Position numbers and translations under genes: made by a program. The notes under the pieces were generated by a model. It saw only the letters and a program-made list of their open reading frames with translations, had not been told where the DNA came from and ran no database searches. Source: an uncultured Collinsella sp. (lineage in GTDB: Bacteria > Actinomycetota > Coriobacteriia > Coriobacteriales > Coriobacteriaceae). Taken from it: DNA of 32,045 nucleotides. Shown here piece after piece: positions 1-8,672 of the stretch (position 1 is the first letter of the stretch; each line of letters opens with the position of its first letter). The stretch covers positions 1 through 32,045 of the forward strand of contig CAAEDE010000042.1 of NCBI GenBank assembly GCA_900754525.1, given 5' to 3'.

Positions 1-85
1 AGACCGGCAGCAGCTGCTTGCTGGTGACGGTGGTCAGCGGGTACAGGCGGGTGCCGGACCCGCCGGCGAGGATGATGCCCTTCAT
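1..85 (-). CDS. rfbA: Glucose-1-phosphate thymidylyltransferase, N-terminal fragment (cut by window edge)
   Basis: The 28 visible codons read MKGIILAGGSGTRLYPLTTV followed by TSKQLLPV. This is the nucleotide-binding N-terminus of RmlA/RfbA sugar nucleotidyltransferases (GGSGTRLxP signature). The enzyme joins dTTP and glucose-1-phosphate to give dTDP-glucose, the first step toward dTDP-L-rhamnose in the cytoplasm. The start is the ATG whose complement is 83-85, with a GAAGGAG ribosome site about 8 bases upstream. The rest of the gene lies beyond the left edge. Its neighbour is a large glycosyltransferase, so it probably supplies activated sugar to this glycan locus. Other nucleotidyltransferases share the motif, but the TSKQLLPV continuation favours RfbA. 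Confidence 0.85.
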   Translation of the reverse strand, partial: MKGIILAGGSGTRLYPLTTVTSKQLLPV

Positions 86-133
86 CGGGATGGCTCCTTC
101 ACTACAATGAATAACAACAGTAAAACGTCATTG

Positions 134-139
134 AGTATA
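134..139 (-). promoter_or_regulatory. Possible -10 box (TATACT) for rfbA
   Basis: The minus strand reads TATACT about 50 bases upstream of the rfbA start codon. The -35 region at the expected spacing is not convincing, so this is only a suggestion based on the hexamer and its position. Confidence 0.25.
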
Positions 140-195
140 CAGCGACGCCTCCGAGGAACACGTCCCTGCATAAAAACCAGGCAAGAGCACGACGT

Positions 196-2601
196 CTACG
201 GCATCTCGGAGTAGTAGATCGCCGTACTCGCCGGCCCATGGTACGGATCTCCCTGGACATAGTATCGGCTCCAGATACTGCGCATCTTTCCCTGCTCGCG
301 AATAAAACGTGCTACGTTCGCATCGAGAGTGTCAGAGCCTCGGCTGAACGATTCATAGTGATACAGCAGGGCATCGGGTGTAAACACGACCAATTTGCCC
401 GTCTCGCGCACGCGCAGGCAGTAGTCCACATCGTTGAACGCGACGACGAAATCCTCGTTGAGCCCACCGAGCGCATCGAACACGGAACGCTTCGTCATGA
501 GACAGGCAGCGGTTACGATACTCAGGTCCTGCACAAGCTGTGCGCGGCGCATATAGCCAGGGTCATCGCGATCGAGATGGCTGAAGACGTGCATCGGACC
601 CGCATTATCATTAACGTTACCGCACTTGATCATCATCACGCCGGCATGCTGAACCGTATCGTCGGGGAACAGAAGCTTCGCGCCCACGATGCCGACATCC
701 TCGCGCTGGCACAAGCCAAGCATGGCCGATATCCACCCTGCCTCAATCACCTCGATATCGTTGTTGAGCAGTAACAGGTATTCACCGGAAGCGTGTTTGG
801 CACCAAAGTTGTTGATCGCGGAATAGTTGAACGGCCCATCCCACGTCACCACACGCACGTTGTCGTAGCGCTCCTGCACCTCACGGTAATACTCGAACGT
901 CTCGTCCTGGACGCTATTGTTCTCGATGACGATGATCTCGAAGTTGCGATAGGTCGTCTTCTGCTCAACTGAATCGATACAGCGGCTGAGCACCTTCACG
1001 CTGTCCTTATTCGGAATCAGGATACTCACCAGTGGATCACCGGCCACCTCATACGTAACATGGTAGAAGCAGGCGTTCTCGGTGCCCTCCGCCGTGGCTG
1101 CCAGCCCGCAGCGATCGAGGTGCTCCTGCAGAGCCTTGCGGCCGGCCTCGTCCGCATAGCCCTTGTTGCCAGCGCTCTTCGCAGTCGAGGTGTCACTGAT
1201 ACGCCAGTGATATAGCACATCAGGCACGTGCGCGATATTGGTCGTCCGCTCGACCAAACGCAACAGGAAATCGTAATCCTGCGCCCCGTCGAACTCGGAG
1301 CGTAGCATCAGGTCCTTGGCATACGTTGCACGGACGGCCAAAAGGTGCGTGATGTAATTGTGGCAACGCAGCAAGTCGAGGTTGAAATCGGACTTGAAGT
1401 GCGGGGCAACGTACTGGCCCTCCTCGTTGAGGAAATCCTCATCGCAGTAGAGCGCGTCGAGCGCCGGGTCCTGCCCGATGCGTTGAGCGTACTTGAGCAA
1501 CGCAAACGGATCGAGCGTGTCGTCGTGGTCGAAGAAAACGACGTAGTCGCCACTAGCCTGCTCGATTCCGACGTTGGTGTTCGCCGCGATGCCAGCGTTA
1601 TCGGCCAGCTCGATCACCTTGATGCGATCGTCATCGAGCACGTCGAGGGCGGCCGCGAGCTCCTTATCCTCAGGGCTGGCATTCAGCAGAAGCAGCTCCC
1701 AATTGCGGTAGAGCTGCCCCTGAACAGAGCCAACCATGTCACGCAGAAAGTGAAGCGGCGTGCGGAACAGCGGAACGATGATGCTGAACCGAGGGCCAGA
1801 GCAATCCGCATAGGCATCTGCGTCGATGCAGGTTAACAATTTCTTTCGTGCCAGTACACGCCCACGATACTCATTCAGCCCCGCGCAGCGATACATCAAA
1901 GGAGAGCAACTTGCGGCATAACCGCCGCGCGCCGCCGCGTCCAGACACAAAAAGCCAGCCTTGTTCCCCTGATCGCTCTCCGCAAGCAGACAATAGGTGG
2001 AGCCGTCTGCGGGAATCCGGAGCGTGAAGCTCACCTCGCGACGCGGCATCCCCAGCACGTTCGATTCCTCGACCTTGCCAAAGCTCAAGTCAGACGTCTC
2101 GACAGCCCGGCCCATGCCGTCAAGCAGCCGAAACATGGCGTAATCCCCCGCGGGCAAGCAGGCATACCCCTTGACGATGTACTGCTGCTTCGTGGGAGCC
2201 TCGACGAACACCTGCGGCGTAATGTGGATCTGCTTGGAATACGTCGAGCGGTCGATGTCGCGCATCGCCATGGCGCGGTCGTACGAGAACTTGTAATTGA
2301 AGCGCGAAGCCCACTTGATGGCGAAACGCGAATACATCTTTCGAGCGTGGCGCAACTCCGAGCCGTGCTCATCGTACTGGCGCATCTCAACCGACACGCG
2401 CTTGGTATCGAGCAGCGGAACGACGGCGACATAGCGACATATGTCCTGCTCATCCGTCTCCACATGATATGCCTCGATTGGAAGCTCGACACCTTCTTCC
2501 GAATGAGAGAAGAAGAGAACCTCGCTCGCCCGGTCATGCATCTCAAACTCGACGGCGAGATACGCGACTCCTTGACCTCTGCATATTCCCGTGCAACGCA
2601 T
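196..2601 (-). CDS. Two-domain family 2 glycosyltransferase (801 aa)
   Basis: This probably builds a cell-surface polysaccharide such as a rhamnan or O-antigen-like glycan from nucleotide sugars at the cytoplasmic face. Residues 1-265 form an N-terminal region without a recognised motif. Residues 271-500 are a first GT-A domain (FSIIVPLFRTP, then FDHDDTLD with the metal-binding DHDD at 358-361, and DEDF at 387). Residues 524-770 are a second GT-A domain (VSILIPNKD, LNNDIE at 612-617, and NDVDYCLR near 723-730). Tandem GT2 domains of this size are typical of RfbG-like rhamnosyltransferases. No membrane spans are seen. The most upstream ATG is used. It has a weak ribosome site, and Met21 is an alternative. 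The gene starts 36 bases after the stop of the glucosaminidase gene, so the two are probably cotranscribed. Donor and acceptor cannot be read from sequence. Confidence 0.85.
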   Translation of the reverse strand: MRCTGICRGQGVAYLAVEFEMHDRASEVLFFSHSEEGVELPIEAYHVETDEQDICRYVAVVPLLDTKRVSVEMRQYDEHGSELRHARKMYSRFAIKWASRFNYKFSYDRAMAMRDIDRSTYSKQIHITPQVFVEAPTKQQYIVKGYACLPAGDYAMFRLLDGMGRAVETSDLSFGKVEESNVLGMPRREVSFTLRIPADGSTYCLLAESDQGNKAGFLCLDAAARGGYAASCSPLMYRCAGLNEYRGRVLARKKLLTCIDADAYADCSGPRFSIIVPLFRTPLHFLRDMVGSVQGQLYRNWELLLLNASPEDKELAAALDVLDDDRIKVIELADNAGIAANTNVGIEQASGDYVVFFDHDDTLDPFALLKYAQRIGQDPALDALYCDEDFLNEEGQYVAPHFKSDFNLDLLRCHNYITHLLAVRATYAKDLMLRSEFDGAQDYDFLLRLVERTTNIAHVPDVLYHWRISDTSTAKSAGNKGYADEAGRKALQEHLDRCGLAATAEGTENACFYHVTYEVAGDPLVSILIPNKDSVKVLSRCIDSVEQKTTYRNFEIIVIENNSVQDETFEYYREVQERYDNVRVVTWDGPFNYSAINNFGAKHASGEYLLLLNNDIEVIEAGWISAMLGLCQREDVGIVGAKLLFPDDTVQHAGVMMIKCGNVNDNAGPMHVFSHLDRDDPGYMRRAQLVQDLSIVTAACLMTKRSVFDALGGLNEDFVVAFNDVDYCLRVRETGKLVVFTPDALLYHYESFSRGSDTLDANVARFIREQGKMRSIWSRYYVQGDPYHGPASTAIYYSEMP

Positions 2602-2637
2602 AGCACAACCCTTTTCCTGAACAAGGAGGGCGACCGC

Positions 2638-3678
2638 CTAGCGGTCACCCTGCAACATCGTATCGATCATCTTGGCGATGGACTCTCCGTACCCGTCTCC
2701 CGGGACCGCCCACTTGCCGTTCAAATCCTCAAGTAGCGGAGCGCACCCACGTTTGACGAGGTCAAAGCGTGGGTCAACGCACGCCTGTGCAAGTGGGTCC
2801 GTCGAGGCGTACGCCTTGAGGTGCTGCACCTGGGCTCGAATGCCGGTTCGAACGTCCTTGAAGGAGGCGGCATTGCCCGGCGCCGAATTCACGGCACCCA
2901 GGCCGCAGAAGTTGCACTGCTCCACCTTGACGGCGCCGCCGAAGCACAGCCAGCCCGTCTCCTTCATCGCCTGTGCGAACACGACTTCGGCGCGAACGCC
3001 CTCGGCCTTTGCCTCCTCCTGCACGATTGTGCAGAAATCCTGCAGGGTCGGCGCGCCGTAGTTCGTGTACACGCTGGCCGGGTACGTGGACTCGCCAACA
3101 CTCTTGCGATAGTAGGCGACCATCTGCTCGACGGAGGCCTGCGACGCGCCCATGATGGGCGTGCGGCTCACGGGAACGGCGTCCTCCGCCACGCCATACC
3201 AAGCCACGCCCTCCCGCTTCCAACCGCGCTGGCCGAGCACCTGGTATTCGTTGTAATCCTTGGTGTAGTGGTGGTTCAGCGTGCCCTCATGGTAGAGGCG
3301 GTATACCGGCACGCCCTCCGCCTCATCGGAGTACCAGGCCACGCCCTCCTGCTTCCAACCACGGCCGGCGAGCACCTGGTACTCGTTGTAGTCCTTGGTG
3401 TAGTGATGGTCACGCGTACCCTCGTGATACAAACGGTACACTGGAACAGCGGAGGAATCGCGCGAATCCCACGCCACACCCTCCTGTTTCCAGCCACGAC
3501 CGGCGAGCACCTGGTACTCGTTCGCATCCATGGTGTAGTGATGATCGAGAGTGCCTGGATGGTACAGGCGGTACACCGTCTTGATGGGTGCGGCAAACGC
3601 CGCCTGGCAAGGCGCCATAAACAGTGCGCCCGCCGCGGCAAGCACTACCACACATGCGATAACGCGATTCTTCTTCAT
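2638..3678 (-). CDS. Secreted glucosaminidase-domain protein with three DUF5648 repeats
   Basis: This is a predicted exported cell-wall hydrolase. Residues 1-30 are a Sec signal peptide (KKNR, then a hydrophobic core, with probable cleavage near AFA-AP). Residues 34-70, 79-115 and 124-160 are three 37-residue DUF5648-type repeats (xVYRLYHxGTxxHHYTxDxNEYQVL, ending GVAW). A degenerate start of a fourth (PVSRTPIMG) follows. Residues 180-340 match the glucosaminidase (LytG/Acm2-like) fold, with probable catalytic Glu240 in AMKETGWL. The family cleaves beta-1,4 links of peptidoglycan glycan strands, and the repeats probably anchor or bind the wall. The start ATG has AGGGGA about 12 bases upstream. 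The gene lies downstream of the amidase that carries the same repeat type. The exact bond cleaved is inferred. Confidence 0.82.
   Translation of the reverse strand: MKKNRVIACVVVLAAAGALFMAPCQAAFAAPIKTVYRLYHPGTLDHHYTMDANEYQVLAGRGWKQEGVAWDSRDSSAVPVYRLYHEGTRDHHYTKDYNEYQVLAGRGWKQEGVAWYSDEAEGVPVYRLYHEGTLNHHYTKDYNEYQVLGQRGWKREGVAWYGVAEDAVPVSRTPIMGASQASVEQMVAYYRKSVGESTYPASVYTNYGAPTLQDFCTIVQEEAKAEGVRAEVVFAQAMKETGWLCFGGAVKVEQCNFCGLGAVNSAPGNAASFKDVRTGIRAQVQHLKAYASTDPLAQACVDPRFDLVKRGCAPLLEDLNGKWAVPGDGYGESIAKMIDTMLQGDR
3199..3579 (-). repeat. Three tandem DUF5648-coding repeats in the glucosaminidase gene
   Basis: Three 111-base units are separated by 24-base linkers. They encode near-identical 37-residue modules with conserved YRLYH, HHYT, EYQVL and GW residues. 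Similarity at DNA level to the triplet at 3741-4127 makes this pair a likely site of gene conversion or recombination. Confidence 0.8.
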
Positions 3679-3725
3679 ATGGGCCGTTTCCCCTATTCGC
3701 TCACTAAACAGCTACACAACGCCGT

Positions 3726-5378
3726 CTACTCCTTGGAGTACCAGGCGATGCCCTCCTGGGTCCATCCACGGCCACCAAGCACCTGGTACTCCCAGGCGTC
3801 TTTCGTGTAGTGGTGATCGAGGGTGCCACGATGGTACAGGCGATAGACCGGCTTGCCCTCGCCCTTGGGCGCAGAATACCAGGCAATGCCCTCCTGCTTC
3901 CAACCACGGCCACCAAGCACCTTGTACTCCCAGGCATCCATCGTATAGTGATGATTAAGCGTACCAGGATGATACAAACGGTAAACCGGAACTCCGTGAT
4001 CCTTGTCATCGGAATGCCAGGCAATGCCCTCCTGAATCCAACCACGAGCACCAAGCACCTGGTATTCATTCGCATCCATGGTGTAGTGATGGTCGAGCGT
4101 CGGGGCATAGTAGAGGCGGTACACCGTGCCCTCGGCATACGACAGGCCGTAGTAATTGGCAATACCGCGCGCATCCGCGATGCCAAGCGACTGCAGCTTC
4201 GCATCGCTGTTCAGGAAGTTGTTGTAATCGCTCCAATTGTCCAGAAACGCATGTTCCACGATGATCGCCGGCAGGTTGGACTTGCGCGCCTCGCGAATAA
4301 TGCCGTAGTAATCACCGTTGCTGCCATCGGGATAATCGAACTTCGGGTCCGGATCGATCCAACGGAACTTGACGCCGCGATTGGCCAAGCCGAGCTTCTC
4401 CAGCCGAGAGAGAATCTGATTGCCCAAATCCGTGCCAACGGCATGCGTCTCGTTGTTATAGCTCGTGTTGTGCGGTGCCCACACCTCAGCGCCATAGGCA
4501 TTACCAACACCGGTGGAGTTCAGGTGCAGGCTCACCAGCACATCGGCACCCTGATTGAGCGCACGCTGTACGCGCTCACGCAGCTCACTCGAGGAGCCCA
4601 GGCGATCATCGGGCGTCACGGTGAACACGGCGGTGACGTTCTGGTACGTATCGAGCTCTGCCTTGCAGAACTGCGCGATCTTCCACGTGGCATTCGCCTC
4701 AGAAGCGCCATTTGCGACGGCACCAGAGCTCACGCCCACATGGCCCGGATCAAGCGCGATGACCAGCGGGCCGCTCTTCTCGGGGTTGGCCGCACGCGAA
4801 CGACTCGCCGCCGCAACGGCAGCCGATGCCGCCTCCTCGATTGAGCCCGACTCCGCCAGCTCATCTCCATCGTCACCGATATACACATGCAGGTCGGGGC
4901 CACTTGCCGCTTCGCCATCCGAAAAGGCAAGCGCCATAGGCGCGACCGTATAGCTGCGATATGATTCATCGACCTCAGAAAGGTCGATCTCGTAGGCGGT
5001 GCCGTCCACTTTGAACTGGAGACACGCCACCTCACAGGAACCCATCCCCGAGGGAACAAAGGTAAACAGCAAAGCGTTATCCTGCACGCCGGAAACCGTG
5101 CACACCTGCTCGGCGCCTGCTTCATCCTGCACGGTCAGAACGGCCGCAGACACACCCGCATGCTGCGAGAGCGACACGACGATGCTCTGCTCTGCACCAA
5201 CCTCAAGCCGGGCATTGTCGATGTACAAAAACGAGATGGCATCAGTCGGCGAAAGCGGGGCCGCCTCGGCGAACTCCTCACCATAGACCCGACCAGCCGC
5301 CAGCATCGCCGTCGAAGCAGCAACGAGCGAGGCCGACGCGATGGCCCCGCGACGAGAAATGCACGTATCTTGGGACAT
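3726..5378 (-). CDS. N-acetylmuramoyl-L-alanine amidase (Amidase_3) with three C-terminal DUF5648 repeats
   Basis: This is an exported zinc amidase that cuts the bond between MurNAc and L-alanine in peptidoglycan. The N-terminus carries a twin-arginine-like signal (SRRGAIAS at 8-15, hydrophobic to about 30), so Tat export is plausible. Residues 40-200 are an unassigned, probably beta-rich domain. Residues 204-412 are Amidase_3, with zinc ligands His213 (ALDPGH), Glu227 (SEAN) and His285 (SLHLNS), and catalytic Glu375 (IIVEHAFLDN). Residues 418-454, 464-500 and 510-546 are DUF5648 repeats, and the protein ends four residues later. An AGGAGGGGA ribosome site precedes the ATG. The neighbouring glucosaminidase has the same repeats placed before its catalytic domain, so the two probably act on the same wall layer. 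Confidence 0.9.
   Translation of the reverse strand: MSQDTCISRRGAIASASLVAASTAMLAAGRVYGEEFAEAAPLSPTDAISFLYIDNARLEVGAEQSIVVSLSQHAGVSAAVLTVQDEAGAEQVCTVSGVQDNALLFTFVPSGMGSCEVACLQFKVDGTAYEIDLSEVDESYRSYTVAPMALAFSDGEAASGPDLHVYIGDDGDELAESGSIEEAASAAVAAASRSRAANPEKSGPLVIALDPGHVGVSSGAVANGASEANATWKIAQFCKAELDTYQNVTAVFTVTPDDRLGSSSELRERVQRALNQGADVLVSLHLNSTGVGNAYGAEVWAPHNTSYNNETHAVGTDLGNQILSRLEKLGLANRGVKFRWIDPDPKFDYPDGSNGDYYGIIREARKSNLPAIIVEHAFLDNWSDYNNFLNSDAKLQSLGIADARGIANYYGLSYAEGTVYRLYYAPTLDHHYTMDANEYQVLGARGWIQEGIAWHSDDKDHGVPVYRLYHPGTLNHHYTMDAWEYKVLGGRGWKQEGIAWYSAPKGEGKPVYRLYHRGTLDHHYTKDAWEYQVLGGRGWTQEGIAWYSKE
3741..4127 (-). repeat. Three tandem DUF5648-coding repeats in the amidase gene
   Basis: Three 111-base units with 27-base linkers encode the C-terminal wall-targeting modules of the amidase. 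They are highly similar to the triplet at 3199-3579 in the next gene. Confidence 0.8.
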
Positions 5379-5480
5379 AGATCCCCTCCTGATACAAAAC
5401 GAGTAATCTCAACGCCTACATAAACAAATGTACATATTTAAGTAAAAGTAGACGAATGAATTTTACAAGGGGTGAATCAG

Positions 5481-5521
5481 CGATGGATATCACCAATCTT
5501 ACAGAATGACGATATCCATCG
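5481..5521. repeat. 11-bp perfect inverted repeat, 19-base loop
   Basis: CGATGGATATC (5481-5491) is repeated in inverse at 5511-5521. It sits 17 bases past the stop of the DUF2142 gene and about 100 bases before the amidase start. There is no T-run on either strand, so it is not a classic terminator. It could be an operator or an RNA hairpin in the amidase leader. Confidence 0.5.
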
Positions 5522-5537
5522 TTGTCAAGCGACATCC

Positions 5538-7166
5538 CTACGGAAGCATAAGCGCGGCTGCACAAAAACGCACCATATAGAACACGTTGAGCACAACGTA
5601 TGAGCTCATAAGCAACATCATCGGGTTCTTCCAACGTACGGCCAGGCCATTCGAACACAGCGCAATCAGCAACAAGGGCAGAACAGGAAGAAAGTACCTG
5701 CCTTGCACGCCGCGGATAACCAACTCGGTATCGAACGTATGCCCAATGCACATCGAAAACATGATTCCGGCAACGCATAGGCAGAACAACACCGCACACG
5801 TACCACGGAACAGCCCGCGACCGCGCATGGTATCCGGTTTATCGGACTGCATGCACAGCGCACCAATCACGGCATATGCCGCCATGAGAAGTGCCGGCGC
5901 TTCCAAATTCTCCTGAAGCCACGCCAGGCTACCGCCAAGCATCGTAAATACGTAGTAGGCACCGTAGGTATCGAGGGTGCGCAAGAACAGCTTTAACGTC
6001 ATGGCCGGTTGAGAAAGTAGCAAGCCGACGCTGTAGAAACGCCCAACCTCATCGCCGCGCATCTGTACCGTCGAAGCCGAGGAGGCCAGCTCTGAAACAG
6101 AGAGGAGGCGAAACGCCACAAGCGAACACGCCGCGACAGCGAACACCCCTACCTTGAAGATAAACGCCGACTTTCGAGAGGAGAAGCGATGGGCGGGAAT
6201 GAAAAGAACGAGCAGGATGCTAGCGGAGTAGACGACCTTGCACGGCGCCACCGCGGCAGCCAATACAGCAATCGGCACCAAGTCGCGGCCCCGCAAGCGA
6301 CCCTTACCGTACATCGCGCGTAAGATGCAGGCAATCAGCAGCATGGAAAGTCCAATGATGCCCGAATCATATGAATACGAGGCCGCCAAATGCAGGGTCA
6401 TGGGCAACAGGGAAGTTACCACGATTGCATTTTTAAATACAGGGGCAATCTTATAGGCACCAAGCGCACACGCAACGAAAACGATGATCGACCCGAAACG
6501 ACCAAGGTAAAAGAGGGCAACTGGCCCAAGATTAAGCACGCGTGCCAGCACGACGCCGGCCACCGATCCCACCTTTGCGACAGCATTCTCTGAACCAAGA
6601 TTAAAGTCGTATGCCTCGATTTCTACAGCACCATCTGGATAATCAACGGTGCCGCTCAGCAGTCCCTGCGTTGCACGATAGACGCCACGGTCGATCTCGT
6701 ACAGCTTATCTTTCTCAATTGCACTCCGTGTCATATGGTCGCACAGCTCTTTGTCCGCAGCACGCATGGGCATGGGATTGGAATCCAAGCCGTTTCCTTC
6801 ACCGAGTACCACGTTGGACAGCCAGTAGCTAGCATAAAAATGATGCAGTTCATCTGGAGCAGAAAGGGGCGGAAATGCAATGGCGAACACAATGCAAAAC
6901 GATGTAAGAGCCGATCCAAAAGCAATAGCCTGACGCTTTTCGCCATCCAAGTAGCCCGCAACCGTACAAAACACGACGACCGAAGCCGTAAGTGAAGCCA
7001 GCGCTGCTACCAACAGAAAAACTGTGGAGGCGCACTCCTTAAACCAGAACCAAGACGCCAAAAACAAGCAAGCGCATACCGCTAGCGAAACGATACATGC
7101 AACGCGTTTCTCCTTTAGATACCGTCCAATGGACGTTATTTCGACATCAGTCACGTCAATCCCCAT
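5538..7166 (-). CDS. DUF2142 family multi-span membrane protein (542 aa)
   Basis: This is a polytopic membrane protein with about 11-12 hydrophobic segments. After the first spans comes FAIAFPPLSAPDELHHFYASYWLSN (residues 94-118), whose PPxxxPDExxHF core is the hallmark of DUF2142. Members are common in surface-polysaccharide loci and resemble GT-C glycosyltransferases in layout, with an acidic pair in the first extracytoplasmic loop. A role in adding sugars from a lipid-linked donor is inference. The ATG at 7166 has a poor ribosome site. An in-frame GTG at 7154, preceded by GGGG, is a reasonable alternative. The last residues overlap an unrelated shadow frame that I discount. Confidence 0.78.
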   Translation of the reverse strand: MGIDVTDVEITSIGRYLKEKRVACIVSLAVCACLFLASWFWFKECASTVFLLVAALASLTASVVVFCTVAGYLDGEKRQAIAFGSALTSFCIVFAIAFPPLSAPDELHHFYASYWLSNVVLGEGNGLDSNPMPMRAADKELCDHMTRSAIEKDKLYEIDRGVYRATQGLLSGTVDYPDGAVEIEAYDFNLGSENAVAKVGSVAGVVLARVLNLGPVALFYLGRFGSIIVFVACALGAYKIAPVFKNAIVVTSLLPMTLHLAASYSYDSGIIGLSMLLIACILRAMYGKGRLRGRDLVPIAVLAAAVAPCKVVYSASILLVLFIPAHRFSSRKSAFIFKVGVFAVAACSLVAFRLLSVSELASSASTVQMRGDEVGRFYSVGLLLSQPAMTLKLFLRTLDTYGAYYVFTMLGGSLAWLQENLEAPALLMAAYAVIGALCMQSDKPDTMRGRGLFRGTCAVLFCLCVAGIMFSMCIGHTFDTELVIRGVQGRYFLPVLPLLLIALCSNGLAVRWKNPMMLLMSSYVVLNVFYMVRFCAAALMLP

Positions 7167-8340
7167 GTAATTACGTCTTACAATATTTAACAGTTACCCA
7201 ACCCATCATAGTCTAAGGAATCAACCGAAGCCTCGTTCACACACGAATCAGCAGCGATCAAGCCACATAGTCTTAATGAGCTGACGCGCCGTAGCACCCC
7301 AAGGGCGCGATTCATCGACCCGATTCCTGCAGCGACTGCCCATACGCGATAAGTCGAACCTCCACCGCAAAACGCCGCAAATGATCGAAAAACGCAGCAG
7401 AATCGGCCCTGAATTACAAAGCCTTATTAATCGTCCGGCATGGGCTCTCGCGCATCGCCAAAGCCCTTCACACAAGATGACAAACCGCACACGGCTGCCT
7501 TAAGCAACAACGTTGAGAAATAACGATCGCATGTCTGAACGATCATATCAAAAACGCATTTCCGAACATCAGGTGCACGGAACCACAATTTAGGGGAACA
7601 AGCGCGACTTGTTTATTGCCCGCAAACCTCAAGCCCTAAAACTTATGGCTATAGAAACGCGCGTTGATAACAACGCAGTCGGATGGATTGCCTATCAAAT
7701 ATTCAAGAAGCTTCCATCGACTGCGCCGAGTACGCGATGGCGAGCAACCGCCCAGAATCCAAGAGGGCAAGTTAACGAGACCCCTAAACGACTGAGGTCA
7801 GCCATATATACCAGCCACTCAGCCCATGGCGTGCAGCGAAGCCAAGCAATTGAACAGGATAATCGCACAAAATGCCAGCAGACCCGCGCTCGGGAGCGAG
7901 TCAGAGGGGACGAGCCCTCCACCCCTCCATCAGACAGTACAATTGCAGCCGCTTGAACAGCGCATACGGGGGCCTGTCGCCCACGTCACGCATACTCGGC
8001 GAAACAGCCTATGGCATGCAAGCCAGGTCACAGCGAAATCCACACTTGAAGCCGCAATAGGATTCATGGGGCCGACCGAACCCTCAACGTATCTGAGCGA
8101 CATTCTCCGCAAGTAGCCACCCCATCGTTGTCACAGGACGGCTCAACAAGATAACGCACTTGTCAAATTCGACGTCGCAACACGGTCGGCCTTAAATAGA
8201 AGGTCCAAGTTGAGCTCACATATCTAGAGACAATTCTCATAGGAGAAATCTTTACCTGCTAGGCCCCATCTTCCAAAAGATAAGACGCAATTCAATTCCC
8301 CAGACAATCCAATTGTGAATAGCATATTGAGTAATAGCGC
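7167..8340. other. 1.17-kb stretch without a credible gene
   Basis: Short frames exist on both strands (the longest about 115 codons at 7609-7956 plus and 75 at 7695-7922 minus). None has a good ribosome site, a known motif or protein-like composition. The sequence is less GC-rich than the right half of the window. It may be an eroded glycan-locus gene on the minus strand, since open frames there change at about 7925 and 7690, but I cannot name a parent family. It also contains the upstream region of the DUF2142 gene. Confidence 0.5.
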
Positions 8341-8670
8341 TTAATCTACATCTCTGAGCGCGATTTCCTGTATCAGAGACGTAAGCCTATCTCGCAGCCT
8401 TGCGTATTTAACAGTCGTCGAGAAATCACGGACTACAAGAACCGCAACGACATACAAAAAGACGAAGTTTGATGCAGCCTGAAACCCCAGTGCTTGAGAA
8501 ACCACAGCAGCAATTTGCGGAAAGATAGCCAAAACAACAAAACTCAGCGAAAAGAGCAACCAAAATACGGCGTCCATCGCCTGAATCTGAGATTGGCGAA
8601 TCTTTCTCACGATAAAGAACAAGACGAGCAGGGCGCTTGCTACGAGAACGAATCGGAGCGAAGGCGTCAT
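8341..8670 (-). CDS. DUF2304 small membrane protein (109 aa)
   Basis: Three hydrophobic spans at about residues 5-20, 33-55 and 66-82 are followed by a charged tail (KYARLRDRLTSLIQEIALRD). Length, span spacing and the MDAVFWLLFSLSFVVLAIFP block match DUF2304. Genes of this family usually lie next to a dolichyl-phosphate-mannose-synthase-like GT2, and here one ends two bases upstream. The protein probably works with that enzyme at the membrane, perhaps handling a polyprenyl-phosphate sugar. The molecular role is unproven. Confidence 0.85.
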   Translation of the reverse strand: MTPSLRFVLVASALLVLFFIVRKIRQSQIQAMDAVFWLLFSLSFVVLAIFPQIAAVVSQALGFQAASNFVFLYVVAVLVVRDFSTTVKYARLRDRLTSLIQEIALRDVD

Positions 8671-8672
8671 AT

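Noticed and set aside
5481..5521. Rho-independent terminator after the DUF2142 gene
   Set aside because: The stem is AT-containing with a 19-base loop and has no following T-run on either strand. Kept only as an inverted repeat.
7609..7956. 115-codon plus frame in the gene-poor stretch
   Set aside because: No ribosome site, no recognised motif and low-complexity polar composition. Frames on both strands are equally open.
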